Below are positions 51,049 through 61,021 of a stretch of 64,000 nucleotides of DNA, one piece after another. The position numbers and the translations under genes were made by a program. Origin of the DNA: Staphylococcus equorum (GTDB lineage Bacteria > Bacillota > Bacilli > Staphylococcales > Staphylococcaceae); assembly GCF_001747895.1 (NCBI RefSeq), contig NZ_LNNB01000031.1, forward strand, positions 1 through 64,000, given 5' to 3'. Within the stretch, counting starts at the first letter, position 1, and every line of letters starts with the position of its first letter. The notes beneath the pieces are model-generated. The model worked only from the letters and a program-made list of their open reading frames with translations, made no database searches and was not told the origin of the DNA.

Positions 51049-51144
51049 GAATTTTGATTTTTTTATCGAACGTGTTATAAATAGGTCGTATATCACATAT
51101 TACGAAATAAAAATTTAAAATCTATTTATAAAGGACCGATTAAA

Positions 51145-52641
51145 TTGACTGATGCAGTGTTAGGTATCGATATTGGAACAAGCTCCGTTAAAGTAATAGC
51201 AGTAAATAGACAAGGTAAAGTTTTACAGAGTGCAAGCGAATCTCTAGATATCATACAGCCACAAAATGGGTTTAATGAGCAACATCCAGAAGCGTGGTTT
51301 GAAGCAACTAAACGATGTATTAAGCGATTAATGGTGACAGATGAAGTTAAGCATATACATATTAGTGGACTATCACTTTCAGGACAAATGCATAGTTTGG
51401 TGATATTGGAAGATAATGAAGAACCCCTAAGAAATGCCATTCTTTGGAACGATACAAGGACTACACCTCAATGTGAAGTTATTAAAGAAAAACTAGGTGA
51501 TTATGTGTTAGATAATCCTGTATTAGAAGGTTTTACACTTACGAAATTATTATGGATAAAGGAAAATGAACCTGAACATTGGCGCAATACTAAAGTATTT
51601 TTATTACCTAAGGATTATGTTCGATTCAAATTAACTGGCAAGTTAAATATGGAATATTCAGATGCCTCGAGTACATTATTATTTGATCATAAGTGCAAAG
51701 CTTGGGATGAAAATATTGGTAAACAATTTGGTATTCATAATATTTACCCTGAACTTGTAGCTTCACATAAATTAGTAGGCTATATGGATGACAAGATAGC
51801 AAAAGAACTCGGACTAAATGCGCAAGTGGCTGTTATAGCAGGTGGTGGTGATAATGCATGTGGAGCGCTTGGTGCGGGAATGATTAATACGAATGAAACA
51901 CTCTGCAGTATTGGCACTTCAGGCGTGGTTTTATCATGTGAAAGTGAAAAACATACGGAATATCGCCGAAATATGCATTACTTTAATCATGCATTAGAAG
52001 ATATGTCTTATGTTATGGGCGTGACACTTGCTGCAGGAGACAGTTTGCAGTGGTTACGCCGAAATATATTAGGACATTTAAGCTATGATGAAATTATTAC
52101 TATGGCAAGCCAATCACAGGTTGGCAGTAATGGATTATTATTCACACCCTATTTATCGGGAGAACGTACGCCACATGGGGACTCCAACATTAGAGGGAGC
52201 TTTATAGGTTTAAGCGCCTTACACAGTAGAGGGGACATGGCACGGGCAGTTATTGAAGGTATAACCTTTTCTTTATTTGAGTCGATAAAGTATTTACGCG
52301 ATTGTGGTAAAGATATTCAACATATCGTGTCTATCGGTGGCGCTGCAAAAAGCGACTTTTGGTTGCAATTACAAGCGGATATATTTAATACTGAAATTAG
52401 TAAATTGAAATATGAAGAAGGACCTTGTATGGGTGCAGCAATCTTGGCTGTATATGGTCTAGGATGGTATGAAAGTATCGAAGCGGCTACAAAGCAATTT
52501 ATACGTTATGAAAAATCTTTTAAACCAGATAGTGAGAAGCACAAACAATATATGCTGTATTTTGATTTATATCAAAGTGTATATCGACAAACTCAAAGTC
52601 TTACAGCTGGTTTACTTAAAATTTCTAAAGCTAAAACATAG
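51145..52641 (+). CDS. Second xylulokinase-like FGGY kinase
   Basis: 498 residues with GIDIGTSSVKVIAV, LSLSGQMHSLV (QMHS where XylB at 40026-41516 has QMHG), WNDTRT, GGGDNACGAL and SIGGAAKSDFWLQ. It starts with TTG behind AAAGGACCGATTAAA. It stands alone, with no isomerase, transporter or repressor next to it, so it may act on D-xylulose made elsewhere (for example from xylitol or arabitol) or on another ketose. The change of Gly to Ser in the sugar-site motif argues against simple redundancy. Confidence 0.85.
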   Translation: MTDAVLGIDIGTSSVKVIAVNRQGKVLQSASESLDIIQPQNGFNEQHPEAWFEATKRCIKRLMVTDEVKHIHISGLSLSGQMHSLVILEDNEEPLRNAILWNDTRTTPQCEVIKEKLGDYVLDNPVLEGFTLTKLLWIKENEPEHWRNTKVFLLPKDYVRFKLTGKLNMEYSDASSTLLFDHKCKAWDENIGKQFGIHNIYPELVASHKLVGYMDDKIAKELGLNAQVAVIAGGGDNACGALGAGMINTNETLCSIGTSGVVLSCESEKHTEYRRNMHYFNHALEDMSYVMGVTLAAGDSLQWLRRNILGHLSYDEIITMASQSQVGSNGLLFTPYLSGERTPHGDSNIRGSFIGLSALHSRGDMARAVIEGITFSLFESIKYLRDCGKDIQHIVSIGGAAKSDFWLQLQADIFNTEISKLKYEEGPCMGAAILAVYGLGWYESIEAATKQFIRYEKSFKPDSEKHKQYMLYFDLYQSVYRQTQSLTAGLLKISKAKT

Positions 52642-52807
52642 TTACGAGTTGAATTATTTAAAAATAAGTAATAGTATCGACTTTAACACTTAGAAATCAA
52701 CTTAAATTATAATACCACTTGAAATAATCAATGGAATAGGTTAAGTTGTATGTAATAATTCTTCAACACATATTTAATAATTATTATAAAAAATTAAATA
52801 GCTTAAA

Positions 52808-52907
52808 TAACCACTGGAAGTGCCTTGCATAAGGCTGAGACCGAAGTAGTAACTTGGGAATTCCTTGAACCTGATCCAGTTTGTACTGGCGTAGGAAAGT
52901 GGCGTTA
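52808..52907 (+). ncRNA. TPP riboswitch (THI element)
   Basis: All core segments of the thiamine pyrophosphate aptamer are present in order: GGAAGTGCC, GGCTGAGA, CCCTT-equivalent TCCTTGAACCTGATC, GTACTGGCGTAGGAAAGTGG. The closing P1 pairs ACCACT with AGTGG. It heads the tenI-thiO-thiS-thiG-thiF operon and should lower expression when TPP is plentiful. The rest of the gap 52642-52807 shows no gene. Confidence 0.97.
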
Positions 52908-52930
52908 TAAACATGCGAATTCGTTAATCC

Positions 52931-52968
52931 AACGTCATTTTTCTTACCAGAAAAATGACGTTTTTTAT
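52931..52968 (+). terminator. Expression-platform terminator of the TPP riboswitch
   Basis: AACGTCATTTTTC pairs perfectly with GAAAAATGACGTT, followed by TTTT, six bases before the ribosome site of tenI. This points to transcriptional rather than translational control. Confidence 0.9.
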
Positions 52969-52982
52969 TTGGAGTGAAAACA

Positions 52983-53567
52983 TTGTTTATAGCAATTACA
53001 CAGTATAAGTATTTAAATTCAGTAGACATTAAGCAGTATATCAATATAGCGCAGTTTATAGACTATTTAATTATCAGAACACCAATGGAGACGACTGAAT
53101 TGATTGATTGGGTTAATTTGCTTAGCCAATCCGGCTTTCCTAAAAGTAAAATAATTATTCATGACAATTTAACTGTATTAACACGATGCAAGTTACGTGC
53201 GATTCATTTTAAAGAAAAAGATGAACGCATAGCGGATTTTAAATATAATCATCCTGACATCCAAGTCAGTATGTCTACACACGACACAAAACATATAGCG
53301 CAAGCAGAAGCATTACAGTTAGCTTTTGTCTTATATGGACATATTTTTAAAACCAGTTCTAAACCGAATCAACATCCAAGAACAGAAAATGAAATAAATA
53401 AAGCGTTAAAATTCAATATCCCAATTATCGCGTTAGGTGGTATCAATACACAAACTTTAAAAGAGCTACCTAATGGATTCAAAGGCATTGCAGGGATTTC
53501 CATTTTTGCGCAACAAAACATAAATGAAATCAAACAGCTGAAGGAGGCTTGGAAGACGTATGTATGA
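52983..53567 (+). CDS. tenI: Thiazole tautomerase TenI / thiamine-phosphate-synthase-like
   Basis: 194 residues of the ThiE/TenI TIM-barrel family (IPIIALGGINTQTLKEL and GIAGISIFAQ at the C-terminal phosphate site). It is divergent at the N-terminus and lacks several ThiE pyrimidine-binding residues, so TenI is preferred. TTG 52983 fits the GGAGTG spacing; the GTG nine bases upstream lies inside that site. It overlaps thiO by 8 bases. TenI aromatises the thiazole phosphate made by ThiG. Confidence 0.85.
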   Translation: MFIAITQYKYLNSVDIKQYINIAQFIDYLIIRTPMETTELIDWVNLLSQSGFPKSKIIIHDNLTVLTRCKLRAIHFKEKDERIADFKYNHPDIQVSMSTHDTKHIAQAEALQLAFVLYGHIFKTSSKPNQHPRTENEINKALKFNIPIIALGGINTQTLKELPNGFKGIAGISIFAQQNINEIKQLKEAWKTYV

Positions 53568-54684
53568 TGTCATAATCATTGGCTCCGGTGTAATGGGTAT
53601 GTCAATCGCAAGAGAATTAAGTAAATCAGATATCAAAATTGCTGTGATAGATCGTGATATACCAGGGAAACATGCTTCATTTAAAGCTGGAGGAATGCTT
53701 GGTGCTCAAAATGAATTTACTGAAGACAGTGATTTGTTTCATATAGCGCGAGAGGCTCAAGAAATGTTCGAGCCACTGAGGGATAGTTTGCTAGATGAAG
53801 TAGGCCTAGATATTGAATATCTGGATAGTGGTTTAATTAAACTCGCAAGTAGTATTGATGATAACCCAAGTGTTGAAAAGCAATACAAATTTCTGCATCA
53901 ATACAACCGAGCTGTGGAATTATTGCCTGCAAAGTCACTGAAACAAAGAACGAATGGCAACGTAATATCAGACAATTTATCCGCGATGTATATACCGAAT
54001 GATAATCAAATCAATGCCAATAAATACACGAAAGCATTATTAAAATCGTTAGAACAACGGGGCATTCACCGTATTTACAACACAGAAGTTAGTGAAATAA
54101 CACCATTAAATCCAGGCTATCGTGTGGTAACCCATACAGATGTGTTAACTGCAGAAAAGGTAGTGGTCGCTGGAGGAGCTTGGAGTGGGAAATTATTGCG
54201 CCGCTACATGCCAAACAGTAGTGTTACAGGAGTTAAAGGTGAAGTGTTACTTGTAGAGCATCCCAATCTGTCTTTAGAAACAACGTTATTTACTACAAAT
54301 GGTTGTTACGTTGTTCCGAAAATGAAAAATCGTTATTTAATCGGCGCTACAAGTTACTTTGATGATTATTCAGTAGGCGTCTCGCAATTAGGGAAAAAAT
54401 GGTTGTTACAACAGGCTACGACGCATATTCCTAAATTAAGAGCAGGTAAATTAATCAATCAATGGTCAGGTGTTAGACCTTATACCTCAGGTGAAAAACC
54501 CATTATGGATGAAGTAGCTAAGCATTTATTTATTATTTCAGGACATTATCGCAATGGCATTTTATTATCACCTTACGTTGGAAAATGGATGAGCAATTGG
54601 ATTCAGTATGATCGTAAGCCGGAACAATTTGCAGATTTTATAAGTGAAAGGGGTAAGACCAATGAAGTGCATTATAAATGGTGA
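53560..54684 (+). CDS. thiO: Glycine oxidase ThiO
   Basis: 374 residues, FAD-dependent D-amino-acid-oxidase fold with IIGSGVMGMSIA (G8-G13), an Arg/Gly-rich loop HASFKAGGMLGAQ and the C-terminal SGHYRNGILLSPYVG. It oxidises glycine to dehydroglycine (iminoacetate) for the thiazole ring, as in aerobic Bacillus-type thiamine synthesis. It overlaps tenI at its start and thiS at its end. AAGGAGGCTTGG precedes the ATG. Confidence 0.93.
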   Translation: MYDVIIIGSGVMGMSIARELSKSDIKIAVIDRDIPGKHASFKAGGMLGAQNEFTEDSDLFHIAREAQEMFEPLRDSLLDEVGLDIEYLDSGLIKLASSIDDNPSVEKQYKFLHQYNRAVELLPAKSLKQRTNGNVISDNLSAMYIPNDNQINANKYTKALLKSLEQRGIHRIYNTEVSEITPLNPGYRVVTHTDVLTAEKVVVAGGAWSGKLLRRYMPNSSVTGVKGEVLLVEHPNLSLETTLFTTNGCYVVPKMKNRYLIGATSYFDDYSVGVSQLGKKWLLQQATTHIPKLRAGKLINQWSGVRPYTSGEKPIMDEVAKHLFIISGHYRNGILLSPYVGKWMSNWIQYDRKPEQFADFISERGKTNEVHYKW

Positions 54685-54862
54685 CAACTTTAATTTTGAT
54701 AAGGTATTAAGTATTCAGGAAGTGATTCAAGAACTAGATTTGGATGAGACGCGTATGATTGTGGAACATAATGACCAATTAATTCAGCGTGAACAATTTT
54801 CAAAGCAAAAGGTTACGGATGAAGATCGTTTGGAATTATTAGAATTTGTAGGAGGCGGATAA
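54662..54862 (+). CDS. thiS: Sulfur carrier protein ThiS
   Basis: 66 residues of ubiquitin fold, with the required C-terminal Gly-Gly (end EFVGGG) that is thiocarboxylated by ThiF. ATG 54662 follows GGGGTAAGACC; a start six codons upstream overlaps thiO further. It touches thiG by one base and supplies sulfur for the thiazole. Confidence 0.94.
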   Translation: MKCIINGDNFNFDKVLSIQEVIQELDLDETRMIVEHNDQLIQREQFSKQKVTDEDRLELLEFVGGG

Positions 54863-54863
54863 C

Positions 54864-55631
54864 ATGTTCAATATAGGCGAATTTAAGTTGAATTCAAGAT
54901 TATTATTAGGTACAGGGAAATTTGATAGTGAAGCGATACAAACGGAAGCAATCGAGGCGTCCGGGACAGAGGTTTTGACCTTTGCAGTACGTCGAATGAA
55001 TTTATACGATAAAAATTTACCCAATCCATTAGCGAAAGTAGACTTAACTAAATTCATTACTTTTCCTAATACTGCAGGTGCAAAATCAGCAGAAGAAGCA
55101 GTCCGCATAGCTGAAATCGCAAATCATGCAGGTGTCTGTGACATGATTAAAGTAGAAGTTATAGGAGACGATGAAACATTATTGCCCGACCCGTTAGAAA
55201 CGTATAAAGCTTGTGAAATCTTGTTAGATAAAGGTTATACAGTTTGTCCTTATATTTCTAATGATGTGGTATTAGCAAAACGATTAGAAGATTTAGGTGT
55301 GCATGCCATTATGCCACTCGCATCACCGATAGGCACGGGCAGAGGTATTAATAATCCTTTGAATTTACGTTATATTATCGAAAAAGTAAATGTTCCTGTC
55401 ATAGTTGATGCGGGTATCGGTTCTCCTAAAGATGCCTGTCATGCAATGGAACTCGGTGCAGATGGTATCCTACTTAATACGGCAATATCTAGTGCACAAA
55501 ATCCAGTGAAAATGGCCGAAGCAATGAAATTAGGTATTAATGCAGGTAGGTTGAGTTATGAAGCGGGAAGAATACCAGTGAAATACACAGCACAAGCTTC
55601 GAGCCCTACTAAAGGTATAGGATTCCTATGA
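54864..55631 (+). CDS. thiG: Thiazole synthase ThiG
   Basis: 255 residues, TIM barrel. The Schiff-base lysine is at Lys96 ([11 protein letters not shown]) and [13 protein letters not shown] and [26 protein letters not shown] form the phosphate site. It makes the thiazole from deoxyxylulose phosphate, iminoacetate and ThiS thiocarboxylate. AGGAGGCGGATAAC precedes the ATG. Confidence 0.97.
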   Translation: MFNIGEFKLNSRLLLGTGKFDSEAIQTEAIEASGTEVLTFAVRRMNLYDKNLPNPLAKVDLTKFITFPNTAGAKSAEEAVRIAEIANHAGVCDMIKVEVIGDDETLLPDPLETYKACEILLDKGYTVCPYISNDVVLAKRLEDLGVHAIMPLASPIGTGRGINNPLNLRYIIEKVNVPVIVDAGIGSPKDACHAMELGADGILLNTAISSAQNPVKMAEAMKLGINAGRLSYEAGRIPVKYTAQASSPTKGIGFL

Positions 55632-56629
55632 CACAACGCTATGATCGACAAATGCGTTATGAAGCATTTGGTAAATATGGACAAGCACAATTGCAACAGA
55701 TACATGTCATGATCATGGGCGCAGGTGCGCTTGGAAGCCAATGTGCAGAGCTGTTAACTCGAATGGGTGTTGGTCAGCTCACTATTATCGATATGGATAT
55801 TGTAGAACAATCCAATTTACACAGACAGGCTACTTATGTTGAAGCAGATGCCACGCAAATGCTGCCTAAAGTAGAAGCGTTAAAAATGCACCTTGGACAA
55901 ATTAATAGTGAAGTTCAAGTACAGGCGTTATATCAAGAGATTACAAATACAAATATTGAAGTATTACTCTGTCAACATCAACCTGACATTGTTCTAGATG
56001 GAATGGATCATTTTGCGATTAGATATTTGATTAATGAAGTTTGTCATAAATTAGGTGTGCCATGGATTTATGGTGCAGCTGTAGGCAGTAAGGGCACAGT
56101 ATATGCCATTGATTATCAGGGGCCATGCTTAAAATGTATGCTTAGTACAACGCCATCTACAGGGGAAAGTTGCGCAATAAATGGTGTGCTTCCTCCAGTG
56201 ATTCACCAAGTGGCAAGCATGGAAGTCTCAGAGTTATTAAGGTGGCTGTCTGGAAAAGGTTTTTCTAAAAAATTAACAACGATGGATTGCTTTACGATGC
56301 AATATAAAACACTCAATATAGATTCATTAAAAAATAGTAACTGCCCTATCTGTAACGAAGGAAATTATGAATATCTCAACATGGCTCAACCAAATTCTAT
56401 TGAAAAACAGTGCGGTAATGTATTTCTACTGAGATTTACTCCTCAAATATTTAAATATACAGATTTACTTCCAGTGAAAGTTATGAAAAGTAATCATTTC
56501 GCTAAAATGATATCTTATCGAGATTATCAAATAACGCTATTTAAAGACGGCAGAATGAACGTGTATGGTATTGAAAATGAAGGCCAAGCAGTAGCATTAT
56601 ATGAAGAATTTCTAAAATGCTTAAAGTGA
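55628..56629 (+). CDS. thiF: Adenylyltransferase ThiF (E1-like)
   Basis: 333 residues. It has [10 protein letters not shown] for ATP (residues 30-39), the conserved [13 protein letters not shown] loop, and two Cys-x2-Cys zinc pairs (CLKC and CPIC). The Cys in [10 protein letters not shown] is at the usual catalytic position. The final 60 residues form an added C-terminal domain. It overlaps thiG by four bases (ATGA), so translation is coupled. It activates ThiS by adenylation and transfers sulfur. Confidence 0.94.
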   Translation: MTQRYDRQMRYEAFGKYGQAQLQQIHVMIMGAGALGSQCAELLTRMGVGQLTIIDMDIVEQSNLHRQATYVEADATQMLPKVEALKMHLGQINSEVQVQALYQEITNTNIEVLLCQHQPDIVLDGMDHFAIRYLINEVCHKLGVPWIYGAAVGSKGTVYAIDYQGPCLKCMLSTTPSTGESCAINGVLPPVIHQVASMEVSELLRWLSGKGFSKKLTTMDCFTMQYKTLNIDSLKNSNCPICNEGNYEYLNMAQPNSIEKQCGNVFLLRFTPQIFKYTDLLPVKVMKSNHFAKMISYRDYQITLFKDGRMNVYGIENEGQAVALYEEFLKCLK

Positions 56630-56726
56630 TAAATGAGCTAATGCATTTATTGCAAAAACAAACTAAAGTTCATGAAATGTTTAAAAATATATGACAAATT
56701 CGTTAACGTAGATGTTCATATTTGAA

Positions 56727-56774
56727 TCGCTATATATAGTGTTATAAATTAAAATAAAACACAATATATAGTGA
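56727..56774 (+). promoter_or_regulatory. Pair of NrdR boxes upstream of nrdD
   Basis: TCGCTATATATAGTGT (56727-56742) and ACACAATATATAGTGA (56759-56774) resemble the NrdR box consensus acaCwAtATaTwgtgt. They lie 32 bases apart, about three helical turns, as is usual for NrdR. The second is directly before the ribosome site of nrdD. Confidence 0.85.
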
Positions 56775-56785
56775 AGAGGGATAAT

Positions 56786-58636
56786 ATGAATAAACTTGAA
56801 ACGAATTTAAAAAATCTTATTACTAAAGATCCTACAGTAGTTAATGAAAATGCCAATAAAGATAGTTCTACTTTTTCAACAATGAGGGATTTAACAGCGG
56901 GGGTCGTTTCTAAATCATATGCACTGGACTATTTACTTCCAAGGCATGTGGCTGAAGCACATAAACAGGGAGATATTCATTTTCATGATCTAGATTATCA
57001 TCCTTTTCAACCGCTAACGAATTGTTGCTTAATTGATGCTGAAAGTATGCTAGAAGATGGTTTTCAAATAGGTAACGCAACAGTGACTTCACCGAAATCG
57101 ATTCAAACAGCATCTGCGCAGTTAGTACAGATTATTGCGAATGTATCGAGTAGTCAGTATGGTGGTTGCACGATTGATAGAGTAGATGAATTGTTAAGTA
57201 AGTACGCTCAATTTAATGAGCAAAAACACCGCAAAGTTGCAGAAAAATTTGTGAATGCAGCGGATATTGATACATATGTGGATAATCAAGTGACACAAGA
57301 TATAGGTGATGCTATTGAGAGCTTAGAGTATGAAATAAATACTTTATATACATCTAATGGACAGACGCCATTTGTAACACTTGGTTTTGGACTCGGTATA
57401 GATAAATATAGCCGTAAGATTCAGCAAGCAATTTTTCAAACGCGTATTAAAGGCTTAGGTAAAGACCGCATTACCGCAATTTTTCCTAAATTAGTATTTT
57501 CCATTAAAAAAGGCGTGAATTTCAGTGAATCAGATCCTAATTATGACATTAAACAACTTGCTTTAGAATGTTCTACAAAGCGTATGTACCCAGATATTTT
57601 AAATTATGATAAAACTGTGGAATTGCTAGGTGATTTCAAAGCGCCGATGGGATGCCGTTCATTTTTACCAGCATGGAAAAATGAAGCAGGTGAATATGAA
57701 AATAATGGTAGATGTAATCTTGGAGTAGTAACACTCAATGTACCACGTATTGCATTAGAATCTGATGGTGATATAGAACTATTTTGGAAATTATTCCATG
57801 AACGTATGAATATCATGCATGATGCGTTAGTGTATCGTTTAGAGCGAATAACAGAAGCAACACCTGATAATGCTCCTATTTTATATAAAAATGGCGCATT
57901 TAAGCATCGCTTAACAGACAATGATAATGTGATGGACCTATTTAAAGGTCAACGTGCAACATTATCTATGGGTTATATCGGTTTATATGAAGCGGCTACA
58001 GTATTCTTTGGTCCGAATTGGGAAAGTAAATCCAAAGGTAAAGCATTTACGTTAGCTATTTTAAAAGCTATGAAAATTTATCAACTGCGTTGGACAGACA
58101 AATACGATGTGTGGTTCAGCATCTATAGTACACCGAGCGAATCTTTAACAGATAGATTTTGCAGATTAGATCGAGAAAAATTTGGGGATGTTGCTGATAT
58201 TACAGATAAAGGTTACTACCAAAATTCATTCCATTATGATGTACGTAAAGATATTACACCATTTAAGAAAATTGATTTTGAAAAAGATTATCCTGTGTAT
58301 GCAAGCGGTGGGTATATTCACTATTGCGAATATCCAAAGCTCAATCATAATTTGAAAGCTTTGGAAGCGGTGTGGGATTATTCCTATGACAAGGTGAGTT
58401 ATCTAGGGACGAATATTCCTATCGACCATTGTCGTAAATGTGATTTTAAAGGAGATTTCAAAACAACAGCTAAAGGTTATCAATGTCCTGAATGTAGTAA
58501 TGATGACCCAACAACTGTAGATGTCGTTAAACGAACTTGCGGTTATTTAGGCAATCCTGTACAACGCCCGACAATTGAAGGTCGTCATAAAGAAATGTGT
58601 GCACGCGTTAAACACTTGAAAGATACGACATTATGA
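56786..58636 (+). CDS. nrdD: Anaerobic ribonucleoside-triphosphate reductase (class III)
   Basis: 616 residues. It shows the glycyl radical site RTCGYLG (Gly586), two Cys-x2-Cys zinc pairs just before it (HCRKC and CPEC), and the active-site cysteines of the barrel (NCCLID, GGCTID). It lacks an obvious N-terminal ATP-cone longer than about 50 residues. It makes dNTPs under anoxia with formate as reductant. GAAGAGGGATAAT places the start at 56786; a GTG five codons upstream lies in the second NrdR box. It overlaps nrdG by four bases. Confidence 0.96.
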   Translation: MNKLETNLKNLITKDPTVVNENANKDSSTFSTMRDLTAGVVSKSYALDYLLPRHVAEAHKQGDIHFHDLDYHPFQPLTNCCLIDAESMLEDGFQIGNATVTSPKSIQTASAQLVQIIANVSSSQYGGCTIDRVDELLSKYAQFNEQKHRKVAEKFVNAADIDTYVDNQVTQDIGDAIESLEYEINTLYTSNGQTPFVTLGFGLGIDKYSRKIQQAIFQTRIKGLGKDRITAIFPKLVFSIKKGVNFSESDPNYDIKQLALECSTKRMYPDILNYDKTVELLGDFKAPMGCRSFLPAWKNEAGEYENNGRCNLGVVTLNVPRIALESDGDIELFWKLFHERMNIMHDALVYRLERITEATPDNAPILYKNGAFKHRLTDNDNVMDLFKGQRATLSMGYIGLYEAATVFFGPNWESKSKGKAFTLAILKAMKIYQLRWTDKYDVWFSIYSTPSESLTDRFCRLDREKFGDVADITDKGYYQNSFHYDVRKDITPFKKIDFEKDYPVYASGGYIHYCEYPKLNHNLKALEAVWDYSYDKVSYLGTNIPIDHCRKCDFKGDFKTTAKGYQCPECSNDDPTTVDVVKRTCGYLGNPVQRPTIEGRHKEMCARVKHLKDTTL

Positions 58637-59169
58637 AAATCTTAGAAATTACTAAGGGACAAGGTTACATTGCTAAAATAGAAGCACAGAGCTTTGTTGA
58701 TGGCGAAGGGGTGAGATGCAGTATGTATGTTTCTGGTTGTCCTTTTGCTTGTAAAAATTGCTATAACAAAGCTGCTCAAAACTTTAGATACGGAGAGCGT
58801 TTTAATGACTCGATTTTAGAAGAAATTATGAATTATTGCGAACCAGATTATATTTCAGGTTTAAGCATTTTAGGTGGCGAACCTTTCTGTAATGTAGATA
58901 TTACTTTAAAATGTGCCCAAGTATTGAGACAACGTTTTGGTAATTCCAAATCGTTATGGGTATGGACAGGATTTTTATATGAATATTTAGTTCAAGATAC
59001 TGCTGAGAGAAGGGCATTACTTGAGCTCATCGATGTATTAGTAGATGGGCCTTTTATCAATCATTTGTTTCAACCGAACTTACCTTATAAAGGTTCATTA
59101 AATCAACGCATTATTGATGTACCAACTTCATTGAGCACAGGCAAACGATGCGAATATATTACGAATTAA
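58633..59169 (+). CDS. nrdG: Anaerobic ribonucleotide reductase activase (radical SAM)
   Basis: 178 residues with the radical SAM cluster motif CxxxCxxC at Cys36, Cys40 and Cys43 (SGCPFACKNCYN) and the downstream LGGEPF. It puts the glycyl radical on NrdD. It overlaps nrdD at ATGA, so both are translated together. The 150-base gap behind it holds the promoter of the next gene. Confidence 0.96.
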   Translation: MKILEITKGQGYIAKIEAQSFVDGEGVRCSMYVSGCPFACKNCYNKAAQNFRYGERFNDSILEEIMNYCEPDYISGLSILGGEPFCNVDITLKCAQVLRQRFGNSKSLWVWTGFLYEYLVQDTAERRALLELIDVLVDGPFINHLFQPNLPYKGSLNQRIIDVPTSLSTGKRCEYITN

Positions 59170-59319
59170 AAAAGAACTTAGTTTTTAATATTTTAACTCG
59201 GTTACGCAAGCGAATTAGTATTAATATAGTAAGAAGTTTTCTAATATAGAGAAGAACAAGAAACTGAATGTAATCACTATAGATAGAGATTGAGCATAGC
59301 GTAAAGGAGTAGATTATGA

Positions 59320-60303
59320 ATGTGTACAGGATTTTCATTCTTATCAAAAAGTAACCAGGCGATTTTAGGACGAACAATGGATTTTGTCTATCATTTGGAC
59401 GGACAACCCGCAGTACAACCACGTCATTTTTATTGGGAATCGCGTGTTGGATATAAAGGTGAGACGTTGTATGGTTTTATCGGAGCAGGCAGTGATATGG
59501 CAGGCTTTGTGTTTGGAGACGGCGTGAATGAACACGGCGTGGGCGCTTCCGTACAGTACTTTAGAGGTTATGCATCGTATGCTTCTGAAGTACGAGAAGG
59601 CTTTATAAATATTAGCCAAAACGAAATTATTACGTGGATACTTGGCTATAATAAAGATATTGAGGATTTAATCGAAAATGCTAAATCAGTCAATGTGGTA
59701 GCGCATGTAGTAAACGAGATTGCAGAAGTTCCACCACTGCATTATCACATTTCTGATGATACAGGCAGATCTGTCGAGCTTACTTTTCAAGATGGTCGTG
59801 TCATCATAAATGAAAACCCAATCGGTGTATTAACGAATAATCCAGATTTAAATTGGCACTATGAAAATTTAAGAAATTATACAAATATTACACCGCATAA
59901 ACCACAGGAAAGTACATTTATGGGGCAACCGCTAAAATCCTTAGGAAATGAAGGGGGCACTTATGGGTTGCCAGGTGGCTATACAGCACCAGAGCGATTC
60001 GTGCGTACTGCATTTTTAAAAAATTATCTTATAAACAGTGACAAACCTGAGTATGATGTATTAGATGCTTTCAAATTATTAGATGGCATTAGTATTCCTA
60101 AAGGGGCTGTGCTTGATGAAAATGGAGAATTGCATTATACCCTTTACCAAACTGTGTTCAATTTAACAACACGCACAATGTATGTTAAATGGTACGATAC
60201 AAACCAAATAACTGAATTGCAATTAACTGAAGACCTCATCACAAAAAAAGATATTATAGTTTTTGAAACAGCTAAAGGTTTAGTTACCAATAAATTGAAT
60301 TAA
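59320..60303 (+). CDS. Choloylglycine hydrolase / penicillin V acylase family Ntn-hydrolase
   Basis: 327 residues. Cys2 (MCTGFSF) becomes the N-terminal nucleophile after Met removal. The supporting residues are Arg18 and Asp21 (GRTMDF), Asn at TNNPDLNWH and Arg in PERFVRTAF. This family covers bile salt hydrolases, penicillin V acylases and acyl-homoserine-lactone acylases; Gram-positive members cannot be divided from the sequence alone. No signal peptide, so cytoplasmic. AAAGGAGTAGATT precedes the start. S. saprophyticus-group staphylococci often carry such genes. Confidence 0.9.
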   Translation: MCTGFSFLSKSNQAILGRTMDFVYHLDGQPAVQPRHFYWESRVGYKGETLYGFIGAGSDMAGFVFGDGVNEHGVGASVQYFRGYASYASEVREGFINISQNEIITWILGYNKDIEDLIENAKSVNVVAHVVNEIAEVPPLHYHISDDTGRSVELTFQDGRVIINENPIGVLTNNPDLNWHYENLRNYTNITPHKPQESTFMGQPLKSLGNEGGTYGLPGGYTAPERFVRTAFLKNYLINSDKPEYDVLDAFKLLDGISIPKGAVLDENGELHYTLYQTVFNLTTRTMYVKWYDTNQITELQLTEDLITKKDIIVFETAKGLVTNKLN

Positions 60304-60337
60304 TAACACATTGATTATAATGATGAAAGATTAAAAA

Positions 60338-60378
60338 ATACGGAGAGACGATGATATTTATCGTTTCTCCGTATTTTT
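60338..60378. terminator. Bidirectional terminator between the Ntn-hydrolase and flavin reductase genes
   Basis: AATACGGAGA..ACGAT pairs with ATCGT.TCTCCGTATT, with A and T tracts on both sides. Confidence 0.87.
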
Positions 60379-60444
60379 ATAAAAACACAACAATTTTATA
60401 ATTAAAAATTAGCGTACTTAAGTTTAATTCGTGAAATTCACACA

Positions 60445-61011
60445 TTAAAAGTCATACTGGTCATTTTCTTCTTCTATTATTTGTGAATACACTTTGGCGA
60501 CGCGTAATGTTGATGTTGCTAATTCATCTATTCTAAATAAGATATCATCATTTACAATCGTACCTTGTGAGAAATCACGTTCTTCTATAAAGACATAAGT
60601 TTGAATAATGTGTGCCTTCATATAACCTAATATTGGTTTTAATTGTGTTTCAGGAATTAAATAATGCTTAGGCGAACCGGCCGTGGCTATGATTCCGATA
60701 ACTTTATCTCTAAAAGCGTTAACAGGAAGTAGATCAAATACGTTTTTTAAAGTGCCAGGAATTGAAGCTTGGAATATTGGGAAACCAATAAAAATAATAT
60801 CGGCTTGCATTAAGGTAGTAGTGAATTCTAAAGTATCGCCTGAATAATCTAAATAATTGCGACCATCACTAAATGACAAATTCAAATTTTTTAAATCAAA
60901 AAATTGAATTTCATGTTCTTCATTTTGATGAGAAATTGCTTCGTTTAAATATGTCATAGCTGTACTTGTTTTTGAACCGACAGTTGAACCGGATAGAATT
61001 ACGATCTTCAT
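60445..61011 (-). CDS. NADPH-dependent FMN reductase (flavodoxin-like)
   Basis: 188 residues: flavodoxin-like fold, phosphate loop LSGSTVGSKTSTAM at the N-terminus and GFPIFQASIPGTLKNVFDLLP as the flavin site. The type is SsuE/ChrR-like FMN reductase. It is the last gene of an operon with a luciferase-like monooxygenase and a VOC dioxygenase, so it likely supplies reduced FMN to the monooxygenase. Ten bases separate it from the previous gene. Confidence 0.88.
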   Translation of the reverse strand: MKIVILSGSTVGSKTSTAMTYLNEAISHQNEEHEIQFFDLKNLNLSFSDGRNYLDYSGDTLEFTTTLMQADIIFIGFPIFQASIPGTLKNVFDLLPVNAFRDKVIGIIATAGSPKHYLIPETQLKPILGYMKAHIIQTYVFIEERDFSQGTIVNDDILFRIDELATSTLRVAKVYSQIIEEENDQYDF

Positions 61012-61021
61012 ACTAAGTCAC

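Noticed and set aside
51145..52641. Recent duplication of xylB
   Set aside because: The two kinases differ throughout the protein, including in the sugar-site motif, so they are old paralogues.
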